NCBI RefSeq assembly: GCF_036669915.1
Contig: NC_089313.1
Location: 2,347,585-2,411,584 of the forward strand
Direction of reading: 5' to 3'
Length of the DNA stretch: 64,000 bases
Source: Pocillopora verrucosa
Lineage: Eukaryota; Cnidaria; Anthozoa; Scleractinia; Pocilloporidae
Below are positions 1 to 11,430 of the stretch, piece after piece. Made by a program: the position numbers and the translations under genes. Within the stretch, counting starts at the first letter, position 1. Each line of letters opens with the position of its first letter. The notes below the pieces were generated by a model. That model saw only the letters and a program-made list of their open reading frames with translations, had not been told where the DNA came from and did no database searches.

Positions 1-3000
1 GGAGGTACAAATACTGTGCTGTCATTCTTCTTGGAAAACAGTGCTGATGGTGCATCATGGGAATACTACAAGGCAAACGGAGCAAACAAGGTACCCATAC
101 AAATTTTGCAATAAGTCAAGAGAAATTTTCTCACCTGCTACCCAGAAATTGAAGGGGGAGGAGGGACTGTGTCTTTCCTGGACCCCTCTTGTGTCTTAGA
201 TTGTAAAAGAGGACATTAAACACTTTGGCCCTTAAGAGTGACTAGCGCCTAATTTCTCCTCACAATATCAATGCCGAATCAATCATTAAAGTCATGAGAA
301 TAACGTAATGGTCGCCAACTAAAGAGGCTCTTGATTATAAAAAAGATTTTCCCCGTAGTATGTGTGCTGATTTTAGAGTGTAAACGGTTAATGGAACATG
401 TGGAGGTTTCTTTAAAGTTGAAACAAACAGCTGCCCTTTGTTTTAGAAATTTGCCTCTTCGTCTGACTTAGTGGCTCTTATTATGCTCTACAGCTCTTCT
501 TGGGAAGCACCTTGAGAAATCTAGCAATTCGACACAAGCTCTTGATTCCAGTCAACGCGCGATTCGTTCGGTTTCGACCCAAGACCTGCATCAACCAGGC
601 GTGTATGAGAGCGGAATTATACTTCTACCCAGACTTCGGTAAATTTAAATGCTAACTTTAACGATTGTTACCGATGCCTTAATAGCATTTTCATAACAGA
701 AACTTTTACGTCACTCCTAAGAAGCGCCATCGTTTGTTTACAATATCAAACACAATATACAAATACTTAGTCACTGCTACCTCTCAAATAATTTTGTTCC
801 TTAAATTCATATACCACTTATGGGCAAAAATAAGCCTGTTCAATGTCTATAGTAAAACACCATACACGGGGGCAAGTTGGGAACAGTAACGTCTGCTTGT
901 CTTGGTACATTTCAGTAGGTCAAGATGTTCCTGTTGTCTTTGGGCGAAGCTTTCTCCTAAAAGCCACAACTAGCACGTTAATCGTTTGTAAATCAGAAGT
1001 AAGGAGGTATGTTTTATTGACGAGGTCTAAAACAGCTGCGATATTAACATAAACGGTTAAGCTCGACAGAATGCTCACACTAAAATAATTGGTTTAACTG
1101 GTTAAAATGGTGAATCAAGCTGATTTGCTTCAACGGACAATGTGCACCGACTAGCTGAATTGGTTCAAACTGGTGGTAAAATGGTTGAATCAAGCTGATT
1201 GCGTCAAGGGACAATGAGCACAGACTAGATTGAATTGGTTCAACTGGTTAAAATGGCAGTATCAAGCTGATTTTGCTTCAACCTGGGACAATGTGCACCA
1301 GACTAGCTGAATTGGTTCAACTGGTTAAACCGGCAAAACTAGTAAAAAAGGTTAAGATGGACAAAATTCCCAGACTAGAAGAATTGGTTTCAACTGGTTA
1401 GAATGGTGAACAAGCCGATTTACTTTAAATGTACAAAATGCACTAACTAGTTGAATTGGTTCATGGGTTGAAGTGCTGAGATTAGCTGAGACAGTTAATT
1501 GGGACAATAAGCATTATCTGCTGTTTAAATTAAAAAAATTCCTTGCCCCCGTAGTGTAGTAGACAATAATGTGATTCAACCAACTGCTTGTATCACGTTT
1601 TTCATAATTGTTTTGATGGCAATGTCAACACATAGGTACATGATTAGGTCCATTTTTTTCACAAACAAGTAAACCTTAGTTTCATGTGATAATTCCAAGA
1701 ACATTCAATCTGCGGCCTAATGAATTTCTTAATCTCTCATTTTTTATTACTGTAGATATGAAACGACACTGTAAATCAACCTCTGCTGGTGTGGGGACAT
1801 GGAAAGGTATGTGAATTATAGCTAACTCCTGGTCGTGAATAATAAGTCTGTAAGATAAATTTTGTTACGTAAGATCAGAACCAAGGAAATGGTAAACTGT
1901 CATTTACTGATGACTATGCTAAGCCTGTTCATCTTTATCAGAGCTTCCAAGAAACGTCTTGAATGTCATTGCCTATGACCCAGTCGGCGATACTCACTAT
2001 GGAGTCGCCACTAACAAAAAGACCTTCTTAAGAAACAAGCGTTCCCCATTTATGGAATGGATTGCAATTTCAAACAACATTTGGAGCAAAGTGAAGGATT
2101 CTCCAACACTTGTCACAGCTACTGAAGTGCCCTTCATGCCTGTGCTGGAAACAGCGGTGAAAGATCCTTATGACGCCTTAACATTGCCAGTTTCTATCGC
2201 ATTTATGCGGAAAAGAAGATCCGCAGCAAGTAATGATATGTGGGGATGTAAGTATCAGCTAATATTTCTTTTTATTGTCTCATATTTTCAATGGACAGGG
2301 GCATTTGTGGGATTTTTTTTAAAAAAAAAAGGGGGGAACAGGGTCACAGGGAAATCAGGTACTTCCCCGACAGTCTTATGTATATAGATTAGAGTGAAAT
2401 TCTGTCGCTATGCGTTGTTAAATTAAAGGATAGAATCATCTCTCAAAAGAAGGGGAGTGGCAGACACCCCAGGACCTCCGAACTACATCCCTGAGGGTGA
2501 CAGGCATTAACAACCATGGACCATTTGGCTAAACCTCCTCGATAAATGGCGGGACTAATTGCTTTTGTTTTATAGTTATATTCGTGTAATTTAGCATGTC
2601 TGGCCTCGATAACACTTTTTGAAAACAGCATATTGCACCCAAAAGCCGAACTGAGAAGGCTAAATTCGTGCACTGAAAAGAATAATAATCATGCCCACCA
2701 ATATGAAAGAGGTCTTGAACGTCCATTAATCCCATTTTTGTAGCATCATCAAGAGACGTCCTCTTCAAGGCGAGTGGTGCGACTGCATGGAAGACAATCC
2801 TCAGCTGGATTGATTATCCTTATGGTGAGACACATTATCCTGTAAAGCAAAGATTTAATAATTAGGGGAGTGATTATATCTTCTCTGAGGGGTCAACTCT
2901 TCAAACGAAACAAGGGTGGAGCGAATGTGGTCTATTGAGGGTGTAATTTCAACCATAAAATAGAGGAATTAAAATTGAGTGCGGAAGAAAATCCTGGATT

Positions 3001-6000
3001 ACATTGGTTTGGTTACTTTACTCAACGATTGGTCCAGAAAACACAGAATTCTCACTGGCTCCTCAGGGTATTTCCTTTCCTCGGATTGGCTATTTTAATT
3101 ACTTTGGTTTTGATTTTACTAAACTCGGTCAAAAAGCGCCCGATACACTAAGAAATCTCCTATGACGAGGGAATATTACTTCTACCAAGATCTCGATGGT
3201 GCATTTCTCATTAAGAGTGAACTGCGTTTTGAGAATGAAATTGTGGCTTCCTTCCTCTAACAGACATGAAGATAGGCTGTCTCGGATTACCATGTGAGAG
3301 TGGCACATGCGAAGTAACACCAGATGGAGGCTATAAATGTAAATGCTTTCCAGGATTTAAAGGACGCCATTGCTTCGGAGGTATACGTAAGAATTTTAAT
3401 AGACCCGTTTTATTGGCTTTCTCGTGACAAGGACAAACGAATCAAATATCAAACCGACTGAATGATACAGCTAAGACTGAAAGCGAGATTGAAATAAAGG
3501 CCAAAGGTCAAACCTCAAGGCATCCATGTTCCTCGTGTCCAAAAATCCAATATTATGGAGCATTCATGACCCCTCAATCAAGGAAAATATGTTAATGTAG
3601 TTACATATGTCTTCTATACCTGAAATCTGAGATTGACGAACGTCAATCAGTCCAAACCTTTCTCCTTAATGTTATCACGATGTAAAGGCGGGTATAATGA
3701 AATTCTGCCTTGATTCTTTTCCACAGATATTAAAGAATGTAATAGCAATCCTTGCAAAAATGGAGCTCAGTGTGAGGATGAAGTGAACGGTTTTAGTTGT
3801 GCCTGTCTCCCCGGGTTCACAGGGAACCAATGTGAAATTGGTAAGTATGAGAGTTATTTGCTGTCGGAGCCGCCAACCCTATAAAAAGGCGAAGCCCTCT
3901 CCATCCCCTCGTTCACTTCTTTACGATTTGTTTCATTATGATTTTGTCACTAAAATATGCTCTTACTGACAGCTAACTTGAATTCCTATGGATATGGCTT
4001 CTCCTTTGTTGTAAGCCAGAATCATGTAACCGATTATGACCTGCATAAACTAGCAAATAAAAGCAAATTCAGGAACAAAAATGAAGACTAATCCATGACC
4101 AAGTTATATTAGGTTTCCTTGATAAAAGTTGGACCAATCGCAACTCTACACATGATTGGCTATCAACCATATGGTGAAGCTGAATAGGCTACTGCGGTAA
4201 CTCTTACCATTTATAACGTGCGAATGTTCAAGATTCATAACGGTAGTAAGGCTTGTCCCATTTATTCTCGGCATATTTTGAGCAACTTTCAGCGTTTGGA
4301 GCAACTGTTTGTGGTTCTAGCAACCAGGAGGAAATTTTTGCCTTTCTCAGCAATTTTGAGCAAAATATATGTTTAGAGCACACATCAAGCACGAAAAAGT
4401 CAATTATGTTATGGAAAACTTTTTTTATGCGAATTTCTTGAATGTTTTTAAACCTTTTGAACACATAACCTGTCACTCGACAGTGTTTCGCGGGTCCATT
4501 TGCGATCCTTAGCTTATCTTATGAGATGGTAAGACGTCAAAGGAACCATGTGTTTTGTTCCGTTAGACTTGAGAGTATCGTTAAAGTTCATGATTTCTTC
4601 CGAGAAATTCTTTAAAACCAACTTTCAAGCTACTTTATTTTTCTCCATTGATATTAGCAATTGTTGTGAAGAGCGAAACACACAGCCTTTAATTCACGTT
4701 TATCTTTACGTATGAAGAAATTTAGTTTGCAACTTTTTGGATTTTTAGCAATTTTTTAGAAACTTTTTGACGTTCCAACATTTTATGAGCACAATTGGGT
4801 CAGGCCCAACTTTGAGGTATTTACCTTCCTCATCTCTTGTTCTATAACTGAGTTTTTTCGCTTGCCCGCCTGTGCATCACTGTAGTCACTGTATATAAAC
4901 TAGTATTCTAATTCCAGACAAAAGCCATTCAGAAAAAACACCAGTGCCCGGTCAGTCCGCTTAAAACATTTTTAACCGTTTTGTTTTTGCTTTTTCTGCA
5001 AATGTTTTTGGCGAATATTATTTCAGATATTGATGAGTGCGCCAATAATCCGTGTCTTGGCGGAGTCTGTAACGACCATATTAACAATTACACGTGCATC
5101 TGCAATCCTGGGAAAACAGGCAAACACTGCGAGTTCGGTAAGTTTTAGTTGATTGAATTTGAAATTATTGCGGAATCTTTAAGAATGGAGAAGATTAACT
5201 CAGATTCCACATGAATCTGTGGAAAACACTTGACCTAATGTTTCAAGATATATGCCAGCCTCGAGGCATTATTCAGGCTTTATACAGGAACTCGAGGTCG
5301 CAATCAGTAAATTTCATCATATGATCTATAGAAAAAAATTGATTTTTCAAAACTTCTATTTTAATTCCACTTTAATCTACTCCATTCTTTGCTATTCATC
5401 TTCCTGTTTGATCTCTCGTGTTCCTTGATGCTTGCAGTTGTCTATCCAGGTAAAAAATCAAATGGCACCTTGGTCTTCTTTCGTTTTCATCGACCTCCAC
5501 CCTCACCCTTCTCCGTCCGCTCCCCTCGACAACAGCAACCAGTCAAGAAATCAACTTAGGGATTTACCTTTTGATTTCGGTGATTTTTTCCTTAGCCTGA
5601 GCAATAAGGCCTTAACGTCATTTTTCTCTTGTTCTCCCCAATGCAAAGATACAACGTGTATGATCAGTAATCCGTGCCTAAACGGAGGAAAGTGTAACGC
5701 AACTTACGGTGGAGGATATACATGTCAGTGTGATGTCTTATTTACCGGTGTTCATTGTCAACTGGGTGAGTCTGACTTTCCTTAGTTATGGTACAAATAA
5801 AGAAATGGTAGGTTCCCTAAGCTCAGTGTTATAAGGGACCAGTCATTTTTTATCGCCTGGTGGGTGGGGCTGGGGGTCGGGTGATGTTTAGGGGGATCAC
5901 ATGGTTTTCAGAGGGAAAAGAGGGGGATCAGTCGTCATAGGGATATTACAGATCCCTATGGGGAGGATCCTCCAGCCCCCCCCCCGCCCTTTTTTCCAGG

Positions 6001-7006
6001 TGTTAAAAATTGTAACTGGTCCCTCAAAATTCTGAGGTTACCAAAAAATAAGAATACCTGTGGTTTTGACAAAAATACCTGCAATTTAAATGTCAATAAA
6101 GTTCATGTTTTCAAGTACTCATTCCTTTCCTTTACCATAATTCACCTTTTTCATAAGTACCAGATGAAGTTGAATTCGTCGCCGAAACCGGTTTTTTTGT
6201 GTGTAGGATAGCAAATCTTTTAAATCTTTCATTTATAATCCTGAAACTTTGAACCGATGCCCCGCACTTTACCTCGCTTTACCAGCGTAATCATGATCCC
6301 GGCGGGATGTTCGTAGGACGCCGAAGGGGAATAATTCCCAAATTTTTCGAGTTTCCTTCCAAATTATCAAGAAGGTTTTAGCCCGGAAAATCGATGGAAG
6401 GTGCAATCTGTTGGTCTGACAAAATCATGTTATCTAGCGGTTTATCGATAAAATAAATGATAGGTTTTCGACCCACCAGAGCGCACATAGTACTATCGTG
6501 ACCTTTTTTTTTATATTTTCTCATCATCAGCACCATTTAACTGCTGGAGGTCAACCATAAGTAGCGATTACCAATCCTGGCCAATCACAGACAAGTTCGA
6601 CAAAATTGCCTTTACGCTGAGCGCTGACCATTACGTGCTAGGAGTAAGAGTCGGATCGACTTTTCCAGAACGAGTTGACGTCACGGTAACTATCAAGATA
6701 ACTCACTCTGACGGGGTTTTAATCGTCACCAAAACCGTTCAACGTAGATTCCCAGATTGGACAAGTGACCCAATTTACTTCGACCAGGCAGTTCTCCTGT
6801 CTGGTGGTCAGCAGTACATAGCAGCTTCGCTTGTGGAGGCACCGTACTACGTTTCATTACGAAAATACGAAGAAGGGGAATCCACGGTGCAGTGCAGTGG
6901 ATTGATTGTCACCTTCTCCACAGTTTCGTCCGCAGAATTTGCTGATTCGAATGGTTCCAACGTTTTAGAAGGACGAGTTCCAGCTCTGATCCTGAGGTCT
7001 CCATGA
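1..7006 (+). CDS. Discoidin-EGF-PHR extracellular protein (3' part, 5' end outside window)
   Basis: Eleven exons fit one frame: 1-90, 494-638, 1756-1806, 1942-2247, 3264-3380, 3727-3840, 4918-4950, 5027-5137, 5438-5449, 5649-5765, 6531-7006 (stop). Together they give 523 residues, and every intron after the second exon is phase 1. Exons 1-2 encode the C-terminal half of an F5/8 type C (discoidin) domain, with the typical 'NARFVRFRP' and 'CMRAELY' strands. Exon 1942-2247 encodes about 100 residues I do not recognise. Four EGF modules follow, each with six cysteines; the second and third start with calcium-binding-type D-I-K/D-E. The last exon is a PHR domain, with 'DKIAFTL', 'LGVRVGS', 'YIAASLV' and a terminal '[13 protein letters not shown]'. 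The discoidin and EGF modules imply a secreted or surface protein acting in adhesion or matrix binding (family knowledge). No membrane segment is visible after the EGF modules. AATAAA occurs at 7321. The gene starts left of the window. Confidence 0.82.
1083..1480. repeat. Intronic minisatellite, about 70-85 bp unit
   Basis: About five to six degenerate copies of a unit containing 'ttggttcaactggttaaaa', followed by 'caagctgatt' and 'gacaatgtgcacc'. It lies in the intron between the discoidin exon and the next coding exon. No coding potential. Confidence 0.8.
5834..6024. mobile_element. Short GC-rich inverted-repeat element (MITE-like)
   Basis: The ends are inverted: 'agggaccagt' at the left and 'actggtccct' at the right. 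The interior has G-rich and C-rich halves. Relatives in this window begin or end with the same ACTGGTCCC-type sequence and contain 'gatcacgtgg'. It sits in the last intron of the discoidin-EGF-PHR gene. Confidence 0.6.
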
Positions 7007-7962
7007 CAGATTCTTTCCGTACCTCTTATAAAGCATCACAGAGTGTCCTCATTACAACAGGATCTCAATGAAGTAGCATCCCCGACGTTTGAGAGTTCAA
7101 AATAAGCCTCTTCTACGGTAGACAGTTGTATTTTTGACCATTCCGCTTTTGACGGTAAATTTTTCAGAGAGACGGTCCGGTTATTCTCATGATAAAGAAA
7201 TTTCAGGTCTGAACAGAATAAGGATTAGCATCAGAACTAGGCATCCGAATTCCTCGTGTAGGACTTAGATTGTTCTTTTGTTCCGTGCTTGCGTGAAGGC
7301 GAGTAACATCTTCAGTTGTAAATAAAATTCTTTTTCAGAAATTGAAAGAATTGCGGAGTCGTATCGATGCTGCCCATCTTGAGGGAAGGGGTAGTAATAT
7401 TTAATGGTTTAAAACAGCCTTGTAATTGTTGGATTGAAAAATACGTGTTTATTTCCTTCCTTTGTTGTAAATTAACTCAAACACTCAGCAATTTCAAAAT
7501 GCGTGTTGTAGCAGTTTTAAAACGTGTGTGCGCTTTTCTATCCCTTTGCAACCGTTACAAGATACTAGTTATGTAATAATACAAAATATTTCACGATAAA
7601 CGTCGAGAAGATGTATTGTATGTATTATGCGCTATTCAGATTTTCTGCCACATATTTAACATATAATAGTTTCTACAGTAAAGCAGCTGGAGTGAATTTT
7701 TGACGTTCAATATTCACTGCTGTAAATTGATGTCTTTTAAAACAGTAGAGGATGAACGAGAAATAAATGATAAATACTTTTTGTTTTATCACACCACGTA
7801 AGTTGTCGAAACGCTGTCATAACTTCTGTGTGCCAACAATGCTTTGAATAGCAGATGTAACTCGACACTTAAATCACGGGATGTAGCAAACGTCTGAAAA
7901 GTCACGCCAATCCTTCACTATCTGCACCAAAAAGTGTCTACGAGTACGAAGACTTGTGCAAA
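7007..7962 (+). other. 3' UTR and intergenic region
   Basis: AT-rich DNA after the PHR stop codon, with AATAAA at 7321 and a second 'aataaa' near 7762. No supported gene. Confidence 0.5.
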
Positions 7963-10164
7963 ATGACAACAATTATGAATCTCTTCCTGCTGGTTGCCTC
8001 TTTTCTCTGCAGCTCAGCTGCAGCTGTTCAGCCTTCTTGCACGGAGCTGTATGCTTCGTACTTTTTGTCGCAGAATTTCAATGAGACGATCGCCCACACA
8101 ATTCACTCCATGAGCGTGCAGGGCCTTCGCCTGTTTAACCCGAGAGCAAATGAGGATAATCGAGTTCCTACTGTGAACCACGACATCCATGACGAAGTAA
8201 GTGCTGTGGACTTTGCTTACCTCCTTGCAACATCAAAACAACCGGCACACTATTATAAATTCGCCTCATATAGAAGAATCATTACAACTGCAGGTTAGCA
8301 CTAAAACCTCTAGGCACCCATGAGCTAGTGAGACCTTGTCAAACTCAACCGTGGCAGTCTTTGGTACAAGATAAGCCATAAAAACTTCTCAATTACAGAT
8401 TAATTTACTTTTCTTTTCTTAATCGTCACGTAAATTTGAAAATTGGCTGGTTTAGAATTGGTTGGACATTCTTTTCAACGATTGTTAGCTGGCACTTTTA
8501 AAGTGTTGCCTAAATTTTCGTGCTTGGTACGTGTTGGAACTATTGAATCAAATTACAGATCACGCAATCAACGAATTAACAAAATTAGCTGAAACTTCAA
8601 CTCTTTGAACCCGAAAAGAAGGAAATGATCACCATCTAAGGGAGCTCTTGATTGTTAAACAAATTCTCCATGTCAAACGTTAGGAAATGTATGGAGAGCA
8701 GTACAGAGAATGTGCACACTAATGTTAGGGTGTAGAGGGTTAATGTAATATGTTGAGCTTCTAGTGATTCTAGCCCTCAACAATGGTATTTTTTCCCATA
8801 AAGGTCCCGGGCTAGACTGGAGTGAGCTGTGCCATTCATTTTGTGAGGCAGATACAGAAGCAATTCCTTTTTTTTTTTTTCGCTTAGAAAAGGCTGATTT
8901 CAATGAAAATACAACAAGGACAAAATCATCATTTCAGAAAAGAAGTTTTGTAACTGGAACGTGTAGTGCAACTGAAATCAGATTTTAAGTTTTCATTGGT
9001 AATTGAAGTTGCATCAACAAAGCAATATTCTGCGAAATGATCTGGTAATCAAACCCCTCTTGAAGCCAGATACGATCTGTCTCTAGATTCTAAACATCAA
9101 GGATGATGATCCGATCTTAAGCGTCATGTACAATCATTTATAAAGAATGTAGTTCTGAAAATCGGAATTAACGCCTTTTATTAGAGAGTAAGCATGGCGC
9201 CCCACGAGTGTGTCTGGCTCTCATCGAGTATGATTCGGTGAGGAGGGCAGAGAGAGGAAATAAATAACAGTGCAGACCCTAAACAATTCACTTTGTTCCT
9301 CAGAAAAAGCTGGTGCTACCGTTTGCTCCAGAGGAACCCCGTGGGGAAGATTTCACCACTGAGACGATGAATATCATGGACGCCATTTTGAGCCGGATTG
9401 GTAAGGACGATGACGGCCTGGGTCCGAATTGGTCTTCAACTGAGCGAATCGTTCACAAGTTTCACATGATTGACGTGTGGCACAGAGTAAGGGAAGTTTA
9501 CCAAGAAGTGCTAGAAAACCCGCCGCAGGTAACTTAAGTATAGCGACATTTGTGTTAAGAACTGGTCATTGTTTATCCTCGGGAGGGGGGGGTTGGGGGG
9601 AAGTGGCGGGCGACAATCTTGGTTATGTTACAATAAAATCTACCAGATCCTCCCCTAACGCTCTGTAGTATTCTAAAAATCCTCCCCCTTATTGGCAGTC
9701 ATTGTCTATGGCCCACCCTTCCCCCCTTTATTCTGTTAGCGAAGATTGTTCCCCTCAGATCCCGCTGAAAACCATGTGATCCCCCAAAAGATCCTCCAAC
9801 CGGCCCTTTCCCTCCCCCCTCCCCCACGGTAATAATCCGTGACGTGTGCCTTGTCTCATTTTCCCTTCTTTTTAACCATTTTTCCCGTGTACGTTCATGA
9901 TTGTTATGAATTGTTCAAAATCCGCAGGATGATCTGTGCACTTGCCTCTTGGACACTTCATCAAACGGCATCTACCAGGCAGTCCACTGGGTAGCAGAGC
10001 ATTACAAATCAGGCACACCCATCACCCTGTTAAACCGACCCATCCCTAAGCTGAAAGACGCAAAGTCGTGGAAAGTGTGGAAGAGTCGTCTGTTGTACTA
10101 CTACAAGCGACCGTCATTGTATGACAGCAGCTTGTTTCTTTACTGTGCCACTAAGCATTTCTGA
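7963..10164 (+). CDS. Secreted protein of unknown function, 231 aa
   Basis: Three phase-0 exons: 7963-8196, 9304-9528, 9928-10164. The start is the ATG at 7963; an in-frame TTG lies just upstream, but the ATG directly precedes the leader. Residues 1-21 or so (MTTIMNLFLLVASFLCSSAAA) form a signal peptide with small residues before a likely cleavage at 'AAA|VQ'. The mature part has no membrane segment and few cysteines: one near the N-terminus, a 'CTC' pair at the exon-3 start, and one near the end. The C-terminus is basic and aromatic ('KVWKSRLLYYYKRPS'). I recognise no domain. It lies head-to-tail behind the discoidin-EGF-PHR gene, with no evidence of shared function. Exon joins are supported by frame and GT-AG sites only. 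Confidence 0.6.
8590..8742 (+). mobile_element. Partial MITE-like repeat in intron
   Basis: Contains 'aaggaaatgatcacc', 'gctcttgattgttaaacaaa' and 'tgttagggtgtagagggtta', shared with the copies at 28115, 34160, 45640, 48440 and 51170. It is a truncated copy inside intron 1 of the secreted-protein gene. Confidence 0.55.
9560..9835. mobile_element. GC-rich MITE-like repeat in intron
   Basis: Begins 'aactggtcattg', has a long G run followed by C-rich sequence, and carries 'accatgtgatccccc', matching the family at 5834, 32436, 38280, 54715 and 58160. The ends are not sharply defined. Confidence 0.45.
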
Positions 10165-11430
10165 CCCGGCTGTGTTAACCACAGGAAACTCACCTGGCAA
10201 TGGGCGTGGAAATATTAACTAACGCGCTCATTCTTGTTGTCCGCTAAACCCTTTGACCCCCCTCCTCCCCCCCCCTCCAAGATTGACTAGCACCTAATTT
10301 TTCCCTACAGTATCCCCCAAGGAATCAAACATTGAAATCATAAAAATAAATGAAATGATCACCAACGACAGAAGCTCTTGATTGTTTGACGAATTGTCTG
10401 CCTTATCAGCACGCTGGCATAATATAGAGAAGAGGCGATATATTTGACCATTTTAACCAGTTGAGCCAGTTCAGCTAAATTGTGCTGTTTGGCTGGAGAA
10501 TAAGCATACAGCTGATGTTGGGGTGTAAAGGCTTAATAATTCTTCAATATACTCTATTTTTTGTTCTTTCGTTTGGTATACAGCCTTTCAAATTTCCCCA
10601 TCAAATGACAGGTGACAAGAAATAACACCTTTCTGCCTATCTGCCATACTATCCTCATCTCGTGGTCTTTATTTCAAAGTGGTCATTGCCACAAAAATTT
10701 TCCGAACTCTTTCAACAAAGAGAGTACTTAATTTCGAGCTAGGGAAACGATTTGTCGTGAAGAATAGCGCAATGAATTCTGGATGACGAGGATTTGTATA
10801 GTGCGCATGCCCTGACCAGGATCGGAGTGCGTTGTGCTCTCGGGCCCTGGACAAAGATTGTGTGCGACGCAGCAAGATTACACCATGAAATTATTTTAAA
10901 TCGAATAAAAACATGGAAGTGATAACTGGCAGATACTCAAATCTTATATCAAGAAGAGAGCTGCGTCAATGAAGGCCTCCTTCTTAGGAAAATATATACG
11001 CATTACCACAAATCAACTTACGGTCACTGAACCATTTGCTATTCCTTTACAAAGAACAGCGTCAATTTTATTCATACCTTTATCTACGGGAAAGGGCCCA
11101 TAAGGCAAAGGATTGACAAAAAGAGATGCATGAGTCCTTTGAGGTATATTAGCAGCATTGCAAAACAATTCTTCGGAATAGTGATTGAAAAACAGGAAAA
11201 CGAAAGGAAAGGGAAAACTTGGATGAAGAGTAATAGGACGACCGGTTATAAGTCGTGAATCTACCTTCACAAATTTTGCAGGTGTAGATATTTCTCTTCA
11301 CCGATATTTTAGAACTGGAGAAGAATCGAATTCACTAACAGAGGCTCCTTGGCAAGCGCCTAACAGGAGTGAATGAAATTATGGTTTAGCTTTTAATTTA
11401 GTTACAAGAAATTGAATAAATTCAAAACTA
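10165..11430. other. Intergenic region between convergent genes
   Basis: Convergent spacer between the secreted-protein gene and DENR. A degenerate MITE-like copy covers about 10280-10535. On the - strand AATAAA at 11072-11067 is a possible DENR polyadenylation signal. No supported gene. Confidence 0.45.

Noticed and set aside
4228-4476. Overlapping 62- and 82-codon frames on both strands in an EGF-gene intron
   Set aside because: Fully intronic, mutually antisense, no splice or domain support.
11013-11270. 85-codon frame on the - strand downstream of DENR
   Set aside because: Lies after the DENR stop, probably 3' UTR; low-complexity hydrophobic stretch and no domain.
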